NCBI GenBank assembly: GCA_963556195.1
Contig: CAUVYP010000582.1
Span: forward strand, 1-64,000
Direction of reading: 5' to 3'
Origin: Sepiola atlantica
Lineage: Eukaryota > Mollusca > Cephalopoda > Sepiida > Sepiolidae
DNA: 64,000 nucleotides
Of the stretch, positions 1-13,368 are shown piece by piece (position 1 is the stretch's first letter; every line of letters starts with the position of its first letter). The notes beneath the pieces were generated by a model. It had not been told where the DNA came from. It saw only the letters and a list, made by a program, of their open reading frames with translations, and did not search any database. A program made the translations under genes and the position numbers.

Positions 1-162
1 GCTTTTGTTTATAACTTCCACATTTATTCGAATTGTGCAACGAAACTTTGCAGACAGTCGCTGGTAGGCCTTTTCTACTGAAGTACCAAGTTTCAGAAGT
101 GCAGCTCTTGTACTGCCGGAGATATGTCGATACAAACTGAATACGCAAAACATCAACAAAAT
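1..162. repeat. Partial K-class monomer at left edge
   Basis: This is monomer positions 25-186 of a K-class copy (core ctggtaggcctttt near 62-75). The missing 24 bases lie outside the window, so the array continues to the left. Confidence 0.95.
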
Positions 163-906
163 TTAGCGCGTTTTAAAGTTGATATCGCTTTTGTTTATAA
201 CTTCCACCTTTATTCGAATTGTGCAACGAAACTTTGCAGACAGTCTCCAATAGGCCTGTTCTACTGAAGTACCAAGTTTAGAAAGTGCAGCTTTTGTACT
301 GCCGGAGATATGTCGATACAAACTGAATACGCAAAACATCAACAAAATTTAGCGCGTTTTAAAGTTGATATCGCTTTTGTTTATAACTTCCACATTTATT
401 CGAATTGGGCAACGAAACTTTGCAGACAGTCGTGGAGACACATGTTCTACTGAAGTACCAAGTTTCAGAAGTGCAGCTCTTGTACTGCCGGAGATATGTC
501 GATACAAACTGAATACGCAAAACATCAACAAAATTTAGCGCGTTTTAAAGTTTATATCGCTTTTGTTTATAACTTTCACATTTATTCGAATTGTGCAACG
601 AAACTTTGCAGACAGTCGCGGAGACACATGTTCTACTGAAGTACCAAGTTTCAGAAGTGCAGCTCTTGTACTGCCGGAGATATGTCGATACAAACTGAAT
701 ACGCAAAACATCAACAAAATTTAGCGCGTTTTAAAGTTGATATCGCTTTTGTTTATAACTTCCAAATTTATTCGAATTGGGCAACGAAACTTTGCATACA
801 GTCGTGGAGACACATGTTCTACTGAAGTACCAAGTTTCAGAAGTGCAGCTCTTGTACTGCCGGAGATATGTCGATACAAACTGAATACGCAAAACATCAA
901 CAAAAT
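163..906. repeat. Left-edge block Q-H-H-H, related to 1279-1836
   Basis: With the partial K at 1-162 this reads K-Q-H-H-H. K-Q-H-H matches 1093-1836 at an offset of 1116 bp (6 monomers). The fourth monomer (721) is the H subtype with gcatacagtcgtgg. The Q at 163 has a private aagtttagaaag variant near 280. Confidence 0.85.
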
Positions 907-3510
907 TTAGCGCGTTTTAAAGTTGATATCGCTTTTGTTTATAACTTCCACATTTATTCGAATTGTGCAACGAAACTTGTCAGACAGTCTCGAATAGGTG
1001 TTTTCTACTGAAGTACCAAGTTTCAGAAGTGCAGCTCTTGTACTGCCGGAGATATGTCGATACAAACTGAATACGCAAAACATCAACAAAATTTAGCGCG
1101 TTTTAAAGTTGATATCGCTTTTGTTTATAACTTCCACATTTATTCGAATTGTGCAACGAAACTTTGCAGACAGTCGCTGGTAGGCCTTTTCTACTGAAGT
1201 ACCAAGTTTCAGAAGTGCAGCTCTTGTACTGCCGGAGATATGTCGATACAAACTGAATACGCAAAACATCAACAAAATTTAGCGCGTTTTAAAGTTGATA
1301 TCGCTTTTGTTTATAACTTCCACCTTTATTCGAATTGTGCAACGAAACTTTGCAGACAGTCTCCAATAGGCCTGTTCTACTGAAGTACCAAGTTTCAGAA
1401 GTGCAGCTTTTGTACTGCCGGAGATATGTCGATACAAACTGAATACGCAAAACATCAACAAAATTTAGCGCGTTTTAAAGTTGATATCGCTTTTGTTTAT
1501 AACTTCCACATTTATTCGAATTGGGCAACGAAACTTTGCAGACAGTCGTGGAGACACATGTTCTACTGAAGTACCAAGTTTCAGAAGTGCAGCTCTTGTA
1601 CTGCCGGAGATATGTCGATACAAACTGAATACGCAAAACATCAACAAAATTTAGCGCGTTTTAAAGTTTATATCGCTTTTGTTTATAACTTTCACATTTA
1701 TTCGAATTGTGCAACGAAACTTTGCAGACAGTCGCGGAGACACATGTTCTACTGAAGTACCAAGTTTCAGAAGTGCAGCTCTTGTACTGCCGGAGATATG
1801 TCGATACAAACTGAATACGCAAAACATCAACAAAATTTAGCGCGTTTTAAAGTTGATATCGCTTTTGTTTATAACTTCCACATTTATTCGAATTGTGCAA
1901 CGAAACTTTTCAGACCCTCTCGAATAAGTGTTTTCTACTGAAGTACCAAGTTTCAGAAGTGCAGCTCTTGTACTGCCAGAGATATGTCGATACAAACTGA
2001 ATACGCAAAACATCAACAAAATTTAGCGCGTTTTAAAGTTGATATCGCTTTTGTTTATAACTTCCACATTTATTCGAATTGTGCCACGAAACTTTGCAGA
2101 CAGTCGCTGGTTGGCCTTTTCTACTGAAGTACCAAGTTTCAGAAGTGCAGCTCTTGTACTGCCGGAGATATGTCGATACAAACTGAATACGCAAAACATC
2201 AACAAAATTTAGCGCGTTTTAAAGTTGATATCGCTTTTGTTTATTACTTCCACATTTATTCGAATTGTGCAACGAAACTTTGCAGACAGTCTCCAATAGG
2301 CCTGTTCTACTGAAGTACCAAGTTTCAGAACTGCAGCTTTTGTACTGCCGGAGATATGTCGATACAAACTGAATACGCAAAACATCAACAAAATTTAGCG
2401 CGTTTTAAAGTTGATATCGCTTTTGTTTATAACTTCCACATTTATTTGAATTGTGCAACGAAACTTTGCAGACAGTCGCAGAGACACATGTTCTACTGAA
2501 GTATCAAGTTTCAGAAGTGCAGCTCTTGTACTGCCAGAGATATGTCGATACAAACTGAATACGCAAAACATCAACAAAATTTAGCGCGTTTTAAAGTTGA
2601 TATCGCTTTTGTTTATAACTTCCACATTTATTCGAATTGTGCAACGAAACTTTGCAGACAGTCGCTGGTAGGCCTTTTCTACTGAAGTACCAAGTTTCAG
2701 AAGTGCAGCTCTTGTACTGCCGGAGATATGTCGATACAAACTGAATACGCCAAACATCAACAAAATTTAGCGCGTTTTAAAGTTGATATCGCTTTTGTTT
2801 ATAACTTCCACATTTATTCGAATTGTGCAACGAAACTTTGCAGACAGTCTCCAATAGGCCTGTTCTACTGAAGTACCAAGTTTCAGAAGTGCAGCTTTTG
2901 TACTGCCGGAGATATGTCGATACAAACTGAATACGCAAAACATAAACAAAATTTAGCGCGTTTTAAAGTTGATATCGCTTTTGTTTATAACTTCCACATT
3001 TATTCGAATTGTGCAACGAAACTTTGCAGACAGTCTCGAATAGGTGTTTTCTACTGAAGTACCAAGTTTCAGAAGTGCAGCTCTTGTACTGCCAGAGATA
3101 TGTCGATACAAACTGAATACGCAAAACATCAACAAAATTTAGCGCGTTTTAAAGTTGATATCGCTTTTGTTTATAACTTCCACATTTATTCGAATTGTGC
3201 AACGACACTTTGCAGACAGTCGCTGGTAGGCCTTTTCTACTGAAGTACCAAGTTTCAGAAGTGCAGCTCTGGTACTGCCGGAGATATGTCGATACAAACT
3301 GAATACGCAAAACATCAACAAAATTTAGCGCGTTTTAAAGTTGATATCGCTTTTGTTTATAACTTCCACATTAATTCGAATTGTGCAACGAAACTTTGCA
3401 TACAGTCGTGGAGACACATGTTCTACTGAAGTACCAAGTTTCAGAAGTGCAGCTCTTGTACTGCCGGAGATATGTCGATACAAACTGAATACGCAAAACA
3501 TCAACAAAAT
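907..3510. repeat. 14-monomer HOR (2604 bp), copy 1
   Basis: Class order N-K-Q-H-H-N-K-Q-H-K-Q-N-K-H. Rare shared markers with copy 2 include cagaccctct near 1915, ttattacttcc near 2242, cagaactgcag near 2336 and ctctggtac near 3267. I noticed no difference from 3511-5928 in the first 13 monomers, although I could not align every base. The last monomer (3325) is a chimera marking the exchange junction. Confidence 0.92.
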
Positions 3511-6114
3511 TTAGCGCGTTTTAAAGTTGATATCGCTTTTGTTTATAACTTCCACATTTATTCGAATTGTGCAACGAAACTTGTCAGACAGTCTCGAATA
3601 GGTGTTTTCTACTGAAGTACCAAGTTTCAGAAGTGCAGCTCTTGTACTGCCGGAGATATGTCGATACAAACTGAATACGCAAAACATCAACAAAATTTAG
3701 CGCGTTTTAAAGTTGATATCGCTTTTGTTTATAACTTCCACATTTATTCGAATTGTGCAACGAAACTTTGCAGACAGTCGCTGGTAGGCCTTTTCTACTG
3801 AAGTACCAAGTTTCAGAAGTGCAGCTCTTGTACTGCCGGAGATATGTCGATACAAACTGAATACGCAAAACATCAACAAAATTTAGCGCGTTTTAAAGTT
3901 GATATCGCTTTTGTTTATAACTTCCACCTTTATTCGAATTGTGCAACGAAACTTTGCAGACAGTCTCCAATAGGCCTGTTCTACTGAAGTACCAAGTTTC
4001 AGAAGTGCAGCTTTTGTACTGCCGGAGATATGTCGATACAAACTGAATACGCAAAACATCAACAAAATTTAGCGCGTTTTAAAGTTGATATCGCTTTTGT
4101 TTATAACTTCCACATTTATTCGAATTGGGCAACGAAACTTTGCAGACAGTCGTGGAGACACATGTTCTACTGAAGTACCAAGTTTCAGAAGTGCAGCTCT
4201 TGTACTGCCGGAGATATGTCGATACAAACTGAATACGCAAAACATCAACAAAATTTAGCGCGTTTTAAAGTTTATATCGCTTTTGTTTATAACTTTCACA
4301 TTTATTCGAATTGTGCAACGAAACTTTGCAGACAGTCGCGGAGACACATGTTCTACTGAAGTACCAAGTTTCAGAAGTGCAGCTCTTGTACTGCCGGAGA
4401 TATGTCGATACAAACTGAATACGCAAAACATCAACAAAATTTAGCGCGTTTTAAAGTTGATATCGCTTTTGTTTATAACTTCCACATTTATTCGAATTGT
4501 GCAACGAAACTTTTCAGACCCTCTCGAATAAGTGTTTTCTACTGAAGTACCAAGTTTCAGAAGTGCAGCTCTTGTACTGCCAGAGATATGTCGATACAAA
4601 CTGAATACGCAAAACATCAACAAAATTTAGCGCGTTTTAAAGTTGATATCGCTTTTGTTTATAACTTCCACATTTATTCGAATTGTGCCACGAAACTTTG
4701 CAGACAGTCGCTGGTTGGCCTTTTCTACTGAAGTACCAAGTTTCAGAAGTGCAGCTCTTGTACTGCCGGAGATATGTCGATACAAACTGAATACGCAAAA
4801 CATCAACAAAATTTAGCGCGTTTTAAAGTTGATATCGCTTTTGTTTATTACTTCCACATTTATTCGAATTGTGCAACGAAACTTTGCAGACAGTCTCCAA
4901 TAGGCCTGTTCTACTGAAGTACCAAGTTTCAGAACTGCAGCTTTTGTACTGCCGGAGATATGTCGATACAAACTGAATACGCAAAACATCAACAAAATTT
5001 AGCGCGTTTTAAAGTTGATATCGCTTTTGTTTATAACTTCCACATTTATTTGAATTGTGCAACGAAACTTTGCAGACAGTCGCAGAGACACATGTTCTAC
5101 TGAAGTATCAAGTTTCAGAAGTGCAGCTCTTGTACTGCCAGAGATATGTCGATACAAACTGAATACGCAAAACATCAACAAAATTTAGCGCGTTTTAAAG
5201 TTGATATCGCTTTTGTTTATAACTTCCACATTTATTCGAATTGTGCAACGAAACTTTGCAGACAGTCGCTGGTAGGCCTTTTCTACTGAAGTACCAAGTT
5301 TCAGAAGTGCAGCTCTTGTACTGCCGGAGATATGTCGATACAAACTGAATACGCCAAACATCAACAAAATTTAGCGCGTTTTAAAGTTGATATCGCTTTT
5401 GTTTATAACTTCCACATTTATTCGAATTGTGCAACGAAACTTTGCAGACAGTCTCCAATAGGCCTGTTCTACTGAAGTACCAAGTTTCAGAAGTGCAGCT
5501 TTTGTACTGCCGGAGATATGTCGATACAAACTGAATACGCAAAACATAAACAAAATTTAGCGCGTTTTAAAGTTGATATCGCTTTTGTTTATAACTTCCA
5601 CATTTATTCGAATTGTGCAACGAAACTTTGCAGACAGTCTCGAATAGGTGTTTTCTACTGAAGTACCAAGTTTCAGAAGTGCAGCTCTTGTACTGCCAGA
5701 GATATGTCGATACAAACTGAATACGCAAAACATCAACAAAATTTAGCGCGTTTTAAAGTTGATATCGCTTTTGTTTATAACTTCCACATTTATTCGAATT
5801 GTGCAACGACACTTTGCAGACAGTCGCTGGTAGGCCTTTTCTACTGAAGTACCAAGTTTCAGAAGTGCAGCTCTGGTACTGCCGGAGATATGTCGATACA
5901 AACTGAATACGCAAAACATCAACAAAATTTAGCGCGTTTTAAAGTTGATATCGCTTTTGTTTATAACTTCCACATTAATTCGAATTGTGCAACGAAACTT
6001 TGCAGACAGTCGCGGAGACACATGTTCTACTGAAGTATCAAGTTTCAGAAGTGCAGCTTTTGTACTGCCGGAGATATGTCGATACCAACTGAGTACGCAA
6101 AACATCAACAAAAT
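3511..6114. repeat. 14-monomer HOR (2604 bp), copy 2
   Basis: Tandem duplicate of 907-3510 at an offset of exactly 2604 bp, with the same rare variants at matching positions. The last monomer (5929) differs from 3325 after monomer position 48. It carries gaagtatcaag and gataccaactgagtac, whereas 3325 switches to the gcatacagtcgtgg subtype. Confidence 0.92.
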
Positions 6115-6300
6115 TTAGCGCGTTTTAAAGTTGATATCGCTTTTGTTTATAACTTCCACATTTATTCGAATTGGGCAACGAAACCTTGCAGACAGTCGCG
6201 GAGACACATGTTCTACTGAAGTACCAAGTTTCAGAAGTGCAGCTCTTGTACTGCCGGAGATATGTCGATACAAACTGAATACGCAAAACATCAACAAAAT
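4255..6300. repeat. 11-monomer HOR (2046 bp), copy 1
   Basis: Class order H-N-K-Q-H-K-Q-N-K-H-H. It overlaps the 14-monomer repeat in a different register, so two rounds of duplication with different unit sizes are superimposed here. Confidence 0.88.
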
Positions 6301-8346
6301 TTAGCGCGTTTTAAAGTTTATATCGCTTTTGTTTATAACTTTCACATTTATTCGAATTGTGCAACGAAACTTTGCAGACAGTCGCGGAGACACATGTTCT
6401 ACTGAAGTACCAAGTTTCAGAAGTGCAGCTCTTGTACTGCCGGAGATATGTCGATACAAACTGAATACGCAAAACATCAACAAAATTTAGCGCGTTTTAA
6501 AGTTGATATCGCTTTTGTTTATAACTTCCACATTTATTCGAATTGTGCAACGAAACTTTTCAGACAGTCTCGAATAAGTGTTTTCTACTGAAGTACCAAG
6601 TCTCAGAAGTGCAGCTCTTGTACTGCCAGAGATATGTCGATACAAACTGAATACGCAAAACATCAACAAAATTTAGCACGTTTTAAAGTTGATATCGCTT
6701 TTGTTTATAACTTCCACATTTATTCGAATTGTGCAACGAAACTTTGCAGACAGTCGCTGGTTGGCCTTTTCTACTGAAGTACCAAGTTTCAGAAGTGCAG
6801 CTCTTGTACTGCCAGAGATATGTCGATACAAACTGAATACGCAAAACATCAACAAAATTTAGCGCGTTTTAAAGTTGATATCGCTTTTGTTTATTACTTC
6901 CACATTTATTCGAATTGTGCAACGAAACTTTGCAGACAGTCTCCAATAGGCCTGTTCTACTGAAGTACCAAGTTTCAGAAGTGCAGCTTTTGTACTGCCG
7001 GAGATATGTCGATACAAACTGAATACGCAAAACATCAACAAAATTTAGCGCGTTTTAAAGTTGATATCGCTTTTGTTTATAACTTCCACATTTATTTGAA
7101 TTGTGCAACGAAACTTTGCAGACAGTCGCAGAGACACATGTTCTACTGAAGTATCAAGTTTCAGAAGTGCAGCTCTTGTACTGCCAGAGATATGTCGATA
7201 CAAACTGAATACGCAAAACATCAACATAATTTAGCGCGTTTTAAAGTTGATATCGCTTTTGTTTATAACTTCCACATTTATTCGAATTGTGCAACGAAAC
7301 TTTGCAGACAGTCGCTGGTAGGCCTTTTCTACTGAAGTACCAAGTTTCAGCAGTGCAGCTCTTGTACTGCCGGAGATATGTCGATACAAACTGAATACGC
7401 CAAACATCAACAAAATTTAGCGCGTTTTAAAGTTGATATCGCTTTTGTTTATAACTTCCACATTTATTCGAATTGTGCAACGAAACTTTGCAGACAGTCT
7501 CCAATAGGCCTGTTCTACTGAAGTACCAAGTTTCAGAAGTGCAGCTTTTGTACTGCCGGAGATATGTCAGTACAAACTGAATACGCAAAACATAAACAAA
7601 ATTTAGCGCGTTTTAAAGTTGATATCGCTTTTGTTTATAACTTCCACATTTATTCGAATTGTGCAACGAAACTTTGCAGCCAGTCTCGAATAGGTGTTTT
7701 CTACTGAAGTACCAAGTTTCAGAAGTGCAGCTCTTGTACTGCCAGAGATATGTCGATACAAACTGAATACGCAAAACATCAACAAAATTTAGCGCGTTTT
7801 AAAGTTGATATCGCTTTTGTTTATAACTTCCACATTTATTCGAATTGTGCAACGACACTTTGCAGACAGTCGCTGGTAGGCCTTTTCTACTGAAGTACCA
7901 AGTTTCAGAAGTGCAGCTCTTGTACTGCCGGAGATATGTCGATACAAACTGAATACGCAAAACATCAACAAAATTTAGCGCGTTTTAAAGTTGATATCGC
8001 TTTTGTTTATAACTTCCACATTAATTCGAATTGTGCAACGAAACTTTGCAGACAGTCGCGGAGACACATGTTCTACTGAAGTATCAAGTTTCAGAAGTGC
8101 AGCTTTTGTACTGCCGGAGATATGTCGATACCAACTGAGTACGCAAAACATCAACAAAATTTAGCGCGTTTTAAAGTTGATATCGCTTTTGTTTATAACT
8201 TCCACATTTATTCGAATTGGGCAACGAAACCTTGCAGACAGTCGCGGAGACACATGTTCTACTGAAGTACCAAGTTTCAGAAGTGCAGCTCTTGTACTGC
8301 CGGAGATATGTCGATACAAACTGAATACGCAAAACATCAACAAAAT
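6301..8346. repeat. 11-monomer HOR (2046 bp), copy 2
   Basis: Matches 4255-6300 slot by slot, including the gataccaactgagtac H monomer at 7975 (against 5929) and the H with aaaccttgcag at 8161 (against 6115). It has drifted slightly: the cagaccctct and cagaactgcag variants of copy 1 are absent here. The Q monomer at 7417 has a swapped base pair at 7569-7570. Confidence 0.88.
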
Positions 8347-9834
8347 TTAGCGCGTTTTAAAGTTTATATCGCTTTTGTTTATAACTTTCACATTTATTCG
8401 AATTGTGCAACGAAACTTTGCAGACAGTCGCGGAGACACATGTTCTACTGAAGTACCAAGTTTCAGAAGTGCAGCTCTTGTACTGCCGGAGATATGTCGA
8501 TACAAACTGAATACGCAAAACATCAACAAAATTTAGCGCGTTTTAAAGTTGATATCGCTTTTGTTTATAACTTCCACATTTATTCGAATTGGGCAACGAA
8601 ACTTTGCATACAGTCGTGTAGACACATGTTCTACTGAAGTACCAAGTTTCAGAAGTGCAGCTCTTGTACTGCCGGAGATATGTCGATACAAACTGAATAC
8701 GCAAAACATCAACAAAATTTAGCGCGTTTTAAAGTTTATATCGCTTTTGTTTATAACTTTCACATTTATGCGAATTGTGCAACGAAACTTTGCAGACAGT
8801 CGCGGAGACACATGTTCTACTGAAGTACCAAGTTTTAGAAGTGCAGCTCTTGTACTGCCGGAGATATGTCGATACAAACTGAATACGCAAAACATCAACA
8901 AAATTTAGCGCGTTTTAAAGTTGATATCGTTTTTGTTTACAACTTCCACATTTATTCGAATTGTGCAACGAAACTTTGCAGACAGTCTCAAATAGGCCTG
9001 TTCTACTGAAGTACCAAGTTTCAGAAGTGCAGCTCTTGTACTGCCGGAGATATGTCGATACAAACTGAATACGCAAAACATCAACAAAATTTAGCGCGTT
9101 TTAAAGTTTATATCGCTTTTGTTTATAACTTCCACATTTATTCGAATTGGGCAACGAAACTTTGCAGACAGTCGTGGAGACACATGTTCTACTGAAGTAC
9201 CAAGTTTCAGAAGTGCAGCTCTTGTACTGCCGGAGATATGTCGATACAAACTGAATACGCAAAACATCAACAAAATTTAGCGCGTTTTAAAGTTTATATC
9301 GCTTTTGTTTATAACTTTCACATTTATGCGAATTGTGCAACGAAAGTTTGCAGACACTCGCGGAGACACATGTTCTACTGAAGTACCAAGTTTTAGAAGT
9401 GCAGCTCTTGTACTGCCGGAGATATGTCGATACAAACTGAATACGCAAAACATCAACAAAATTTAGCGCGTTTTAAAGTTGATATCGTTTTTGTTTACAA
9501 CTTCCACATTTATTCGAATTGTGCAACGAAACTTTGCAGACAGTCTCAAATAGGCCTGTTCTACTGAAGTACCAAGTTTCAGAAGTGCAGCTCTTGTACT
9601 GCCGGAGATATGTCGATACAAACTGAATACGCAAAACATCAACAAAATTTAGCGCGTTTTAAAGTTTATATCGCTTTTGTTTATAACTTCCACATTTATT
9701 CGAATTGGGCAACGAAACTTTGCAGACAGTCGCGGTGACACATGTTCTACTGAAGTACCAAGTTTCAGAAGTGCAGCTCTTGTACTGCGGGAGATATGTC
9801 GATACAAACTGAATACGCAAAACATCAACAAAAT
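8347..9834. repeat. Three-monomer HOR (558 bp), H-H-Q repeated
   Basis: Class order H-H-H-Q-H-H-Q-H. The unit starting at 8719 repeats at 9277 (offset 558). Both copies share cacatttatgcg in the first H, aagttttagaag in the same monomer, and gatatcgtttttgtttac in the Q. The H monomers at 8533, 9091 and 9649 fill the same slot. Confidence 0.9.
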
Positions 9835-10950
9835 TTAGTGCGTTTTAAAGTTGATATCGCTTTTGTTGATAACTTCCACATTCAGTCGAATTGTGCAACG
9901 AAACTTTGCAGACAGTCGCGGAGACACATGTTCAACTGAAGTACAAAGTTTAAGAAGTGCAGCTCTTGTACTGCCGGAGATATGTCGATACAAACTGAAT
10001 ACGCAAAACATCAACAAAATTTAGCGCGTTTTAAAGTTGATATCGCTTTTGTTTATAACTTCCACATTTATTCGAATTGTGCAACGAAACTTTGAAGACA
10101 GTCGCGGAGACACATGTTCTACTGAAGTACCAAGTTTCAGAAGTGCAGCTTTTGTACTGCCGGAGATATGTCGATACAAACTGAATACGCAAAACATCAA
10201 CACAATTTAGCGCGTTTTAAAGTTGATATCGCTTTTGTTTATAACTTCCACATTTATTCGAATTGTGCAACGAAACTTTGCAGACAGTCTCGAATAGGTG
10301 TTTTCTACTGAAGTACCAAGTTACAGAAGTGCAGCTCTTGTACTGCCGGAGATATGTCGATACAAACTGAATACGCAAAACATCAACAAAATTTAGTGCG
10401 TTTTAAAGTTGATATCGCTTTTGTTTATAACTTCCACATTCATTCGAATTGTGCAACGAAACTTTGCAGACAGTCGCGGAGACACATGTTCAACTGAAGT
10501 ACAAAGTTTCAGAAGTGCAGCTCTCGTACTGCCGGAGATATGTCGATACAAACTTAATACGCAAAACATCAACAAAATTTAGCGCGTTTTAAAGTTGATA
10601 TCGCTTTTGTTTATAACTTCCACATTTATTCGAATTGTGCAACGAAACTTTGAAGACAGTCGCGGAGACACATGTTCTACTGAAGTACCAAGTTTCAGAA
10701 GTGCAGCTTTTGTACTGCCGGAGATATGTCGATACAAACTGAATACGCAAAACATCAACACAATTTAGCGCGTTTTAAAGTTGATATCGCTTTTGTTTAT
10801 AACTTCCACATTTATTCGAATTGTGCAACGAAACTTTGCAGACAGTCTCGAATAGGTGTTTTCTACTGAAGTACCAAGTTTCAGAAGTGCAGCTCTTGTA
10901 CTGCCGGAGATATGTCGATACAAACTGAATACGCAAAACATCAACAAAAT
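9835..10950. repeat. Three-monomer HOR (558 bp), H-H-N twice
   Basis: 9835-10392 and 10393-10950 share the order: H with ttagtgcg and cattca/cattcag, H with tgaagacag, then N. Copy 1 has private changes (gttgataac and attcagtcg near 9868 and 9892; an A at 10323). Copy 2 has ctctcgtac and aaacttaatac near 10522 and 10552. Confidence 0.88.
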
Positions 10951-11322
10951 TTAGCGCGTTTTAAAGTTGATATTGCTTTTGTTTATAACTTCCACATTTA
11001 TTCGAATTGGGCAACGAAACTTTGCATACAGTCGTGGAGACACATGTTCTACTGAAGTACCAAGTTTCAGAAGTGCAGCTCTTGTACTGCCAGAGATATG
11101 TCGATACAAACTGAATACGCAAAACATCAACACAATTTAGCGCGTTTTAAAGTTGATATCGCTTTTGTTTATAACTTCCACATTTATTCGAATTGTGCAA
11201 CGACACTTTGCAGACAGTCGCTGGTAGGCCTTTTCTACTGAAGTACCAAGTTTCAGAAGTGCAGCTCCTTTACTGCCGGAGATATGTCGATACAAACTGA
11301 ATACGCAAAACATCAACAAAAT
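10951..11322. repeat. Two linking monomers H-K
   Basis: An H of the gcatacagtcgtgg subtype followed by a K of the cgacact subtype. They link the three-monomer repeats to the 11-12-monomer repeats. The K has a private gctcctttactg near 11266. Confidence 0.85.
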
Positions 11323-13368
11323 TTAGCGCGTTTTAAAGTTGATATCGCTTTTGTTTATAACTTCCACATTAATTCGAATTGTGCAACGAAACTTTGCAGA
11401 CAGTCGCGGAGACACATGTTCTACTGAAGTATCAAGTTTCAGAAGTGCAGCTTTTGTACTGCCGGAGATATGTCGATACCAACTGAGTACGCAAAACATC
11501 AACAAAATTTAGCGCGTTTTAAAGTTGATATCGCTTTTGTTTATAACTTCCACATTTATTCGAATTGGGCAACGAAACCTTGCAGACAGTCGCGGAGACA
11601 CATGTTCTCCTGAAGTACCAAGTTTCAGAAGTGCAGCTCTTGTACTGCCGGAGATATGTCGATACAAACTGAATACGCAACACATCAACAAAATTTAGCG
11701 CGTTTTAAAGTTTATATCGCTTTTGTTTATAACTTCCACATTTATTCGAATTGGGCAACGAAACTTTGCAGACAGTCGCGGAGACACATGTTCTACTGAA
11801 GTACTAAGTTTCAGAAGTGCAGCTCTTGTACTGCCGGAGATATGTCGATACAAACTGAATACGCAAAACATCAACAAAATTTAGCGCGTTTTAAAGTTGA
11901 TATCGCTTTTGTTTATAACTTCCACATTTATTCGAATTGTGCAACGAAACTTTGAAGACAGTCGAGGAGACACATGTTCTACTGAAGTACCAAGTTTCAG
12001 AAGTGCAGCTTTTGTACTGCCGGAGATATGTCGATACAAACTGAATACGCAAAACATCAACACAATTTAGCGCGTTTTAAAGTTGATATCGCTTTTGTTT
12101 ATAACTTCCACATTTATTCGAATTGTGCAACGAAACTTTTCAAACAGTCTCGAATAGGTGTTTTCTACTGAAGTACCAAGTTTCAGAAGTGCAGCTTCTG
12201 TACTGCCGGAGATATGTCGATACAAACTGAATACGCAAAACATCAACAAAATTTAGCGCGTTTTAAAGTTGATATCGCTTTTGTTTATAACTTCCACATT
12301 TATTCGAATTGTGCAACGAAACTTTGCAGACAGTCTCCAATAGGCCTGTTCTACTGAAGTACCAAGTTTCAGAAGTGCAGCTTTTGTACTGCCGGAGATA
12401 TGTCGATACAAACTGAATACGCAAAACATCAACAAAATTTAGCGCGTTTTAAAGTTGATATCGCTTTTGTTTATAACTTCCACATTTATTCGAATTGTGC
12501 AACGAAACTTTGCAGACAGTGGCAGAGACACATGTTCTACTGAAGTATCAAGTTTCAGAAGTGCAGCTCTTGTACTGCCAGAGATATGTCGATACAAACT
12601 GAATACGCAAAACATCAACAAAATTTAGCGCGTTTTAAAGTTGATATCGCTTTTGTTTATAACTTCCACATTTATTCGAATTGTGCAACGAAACTTTGCA
12701 GACAGTAGGTGGTAGGCTTTTTCTACTGAAGTACCAAGTTTATGAAGTGCAGCTCTTGTACTGCCGGAGATATGTCGATACAAACTGAATACGCCAAACA
12801 TCAACAAAATTTAGCGCGTTTTAAAGTTGATATCGCTTTTGCTTATAACTTCCACATTTATTCGAATTGTGCAACGAAACTTTGCAGATAGTCTCCAATA
12901 GGCCTGTTCTACTGAAGTACCAAGTTTCAGAAGTGCAGCTTTTGTACTGCCGGAGATATGTCGATACAAACTGAATACGCAAAACATAAACAAATTTTAG
13001 CGCGTTTTAAAGTTGATATCGCTTTTGTTTATAACTTCCACATTTATTCGAATTGTGCAACGAAACTTATCAGACAGTCTCGAATAGATGTTTTCTACTG
13101 AAGTACCAAGTTTCAGAAGTGCAGCTCTTGTACTGCCAGAGATATGTCGATACAAACTGAATACGCAAAACATCAACAAAATTTAGCGCGTTTTAAAGTT
13201 GATATCGCTTTTGTTTATAACTTCCACATTTATTCGAATTGTGCAACGACACTTTGCAGACAGTCGCTGGTAGGCCTTTTCTACTGAAGTACCAAGTTTC
13301 AGAAGTGCAGCTCTTGTACTGCCGGAGATATGTCGATACAAACTGAATACGCAAAACATCAACAAAAT
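11323..13368. repeat. 11-monomer HOR, form A
   Basis: Class order H-H-H-H-N-Q-H-K-Q-N-K. It shares slots with 13369-15600, except that this copy lacks the H found there between N and Q. It carries several private changes near 12519-12740 (gtggcag, agtaggtgg), suggesting an older copy. Confidence 0.85.
12253..12438. repeat. Representative Q-class monomer (186 bp)
   Basis: Q class, about 39 copies. The core at 84-97 reads tccaataggcctgt. Sub-variants change one or two bases of the core: tcaaataggcc (for example 8905, 29177, 37735), tccaatagccc (16345, 18204, 22853) and tcgcataggcc (46850, 49454, 59129). Each sub-variant occupies fixed HOR slots. Confidence 0.9.
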
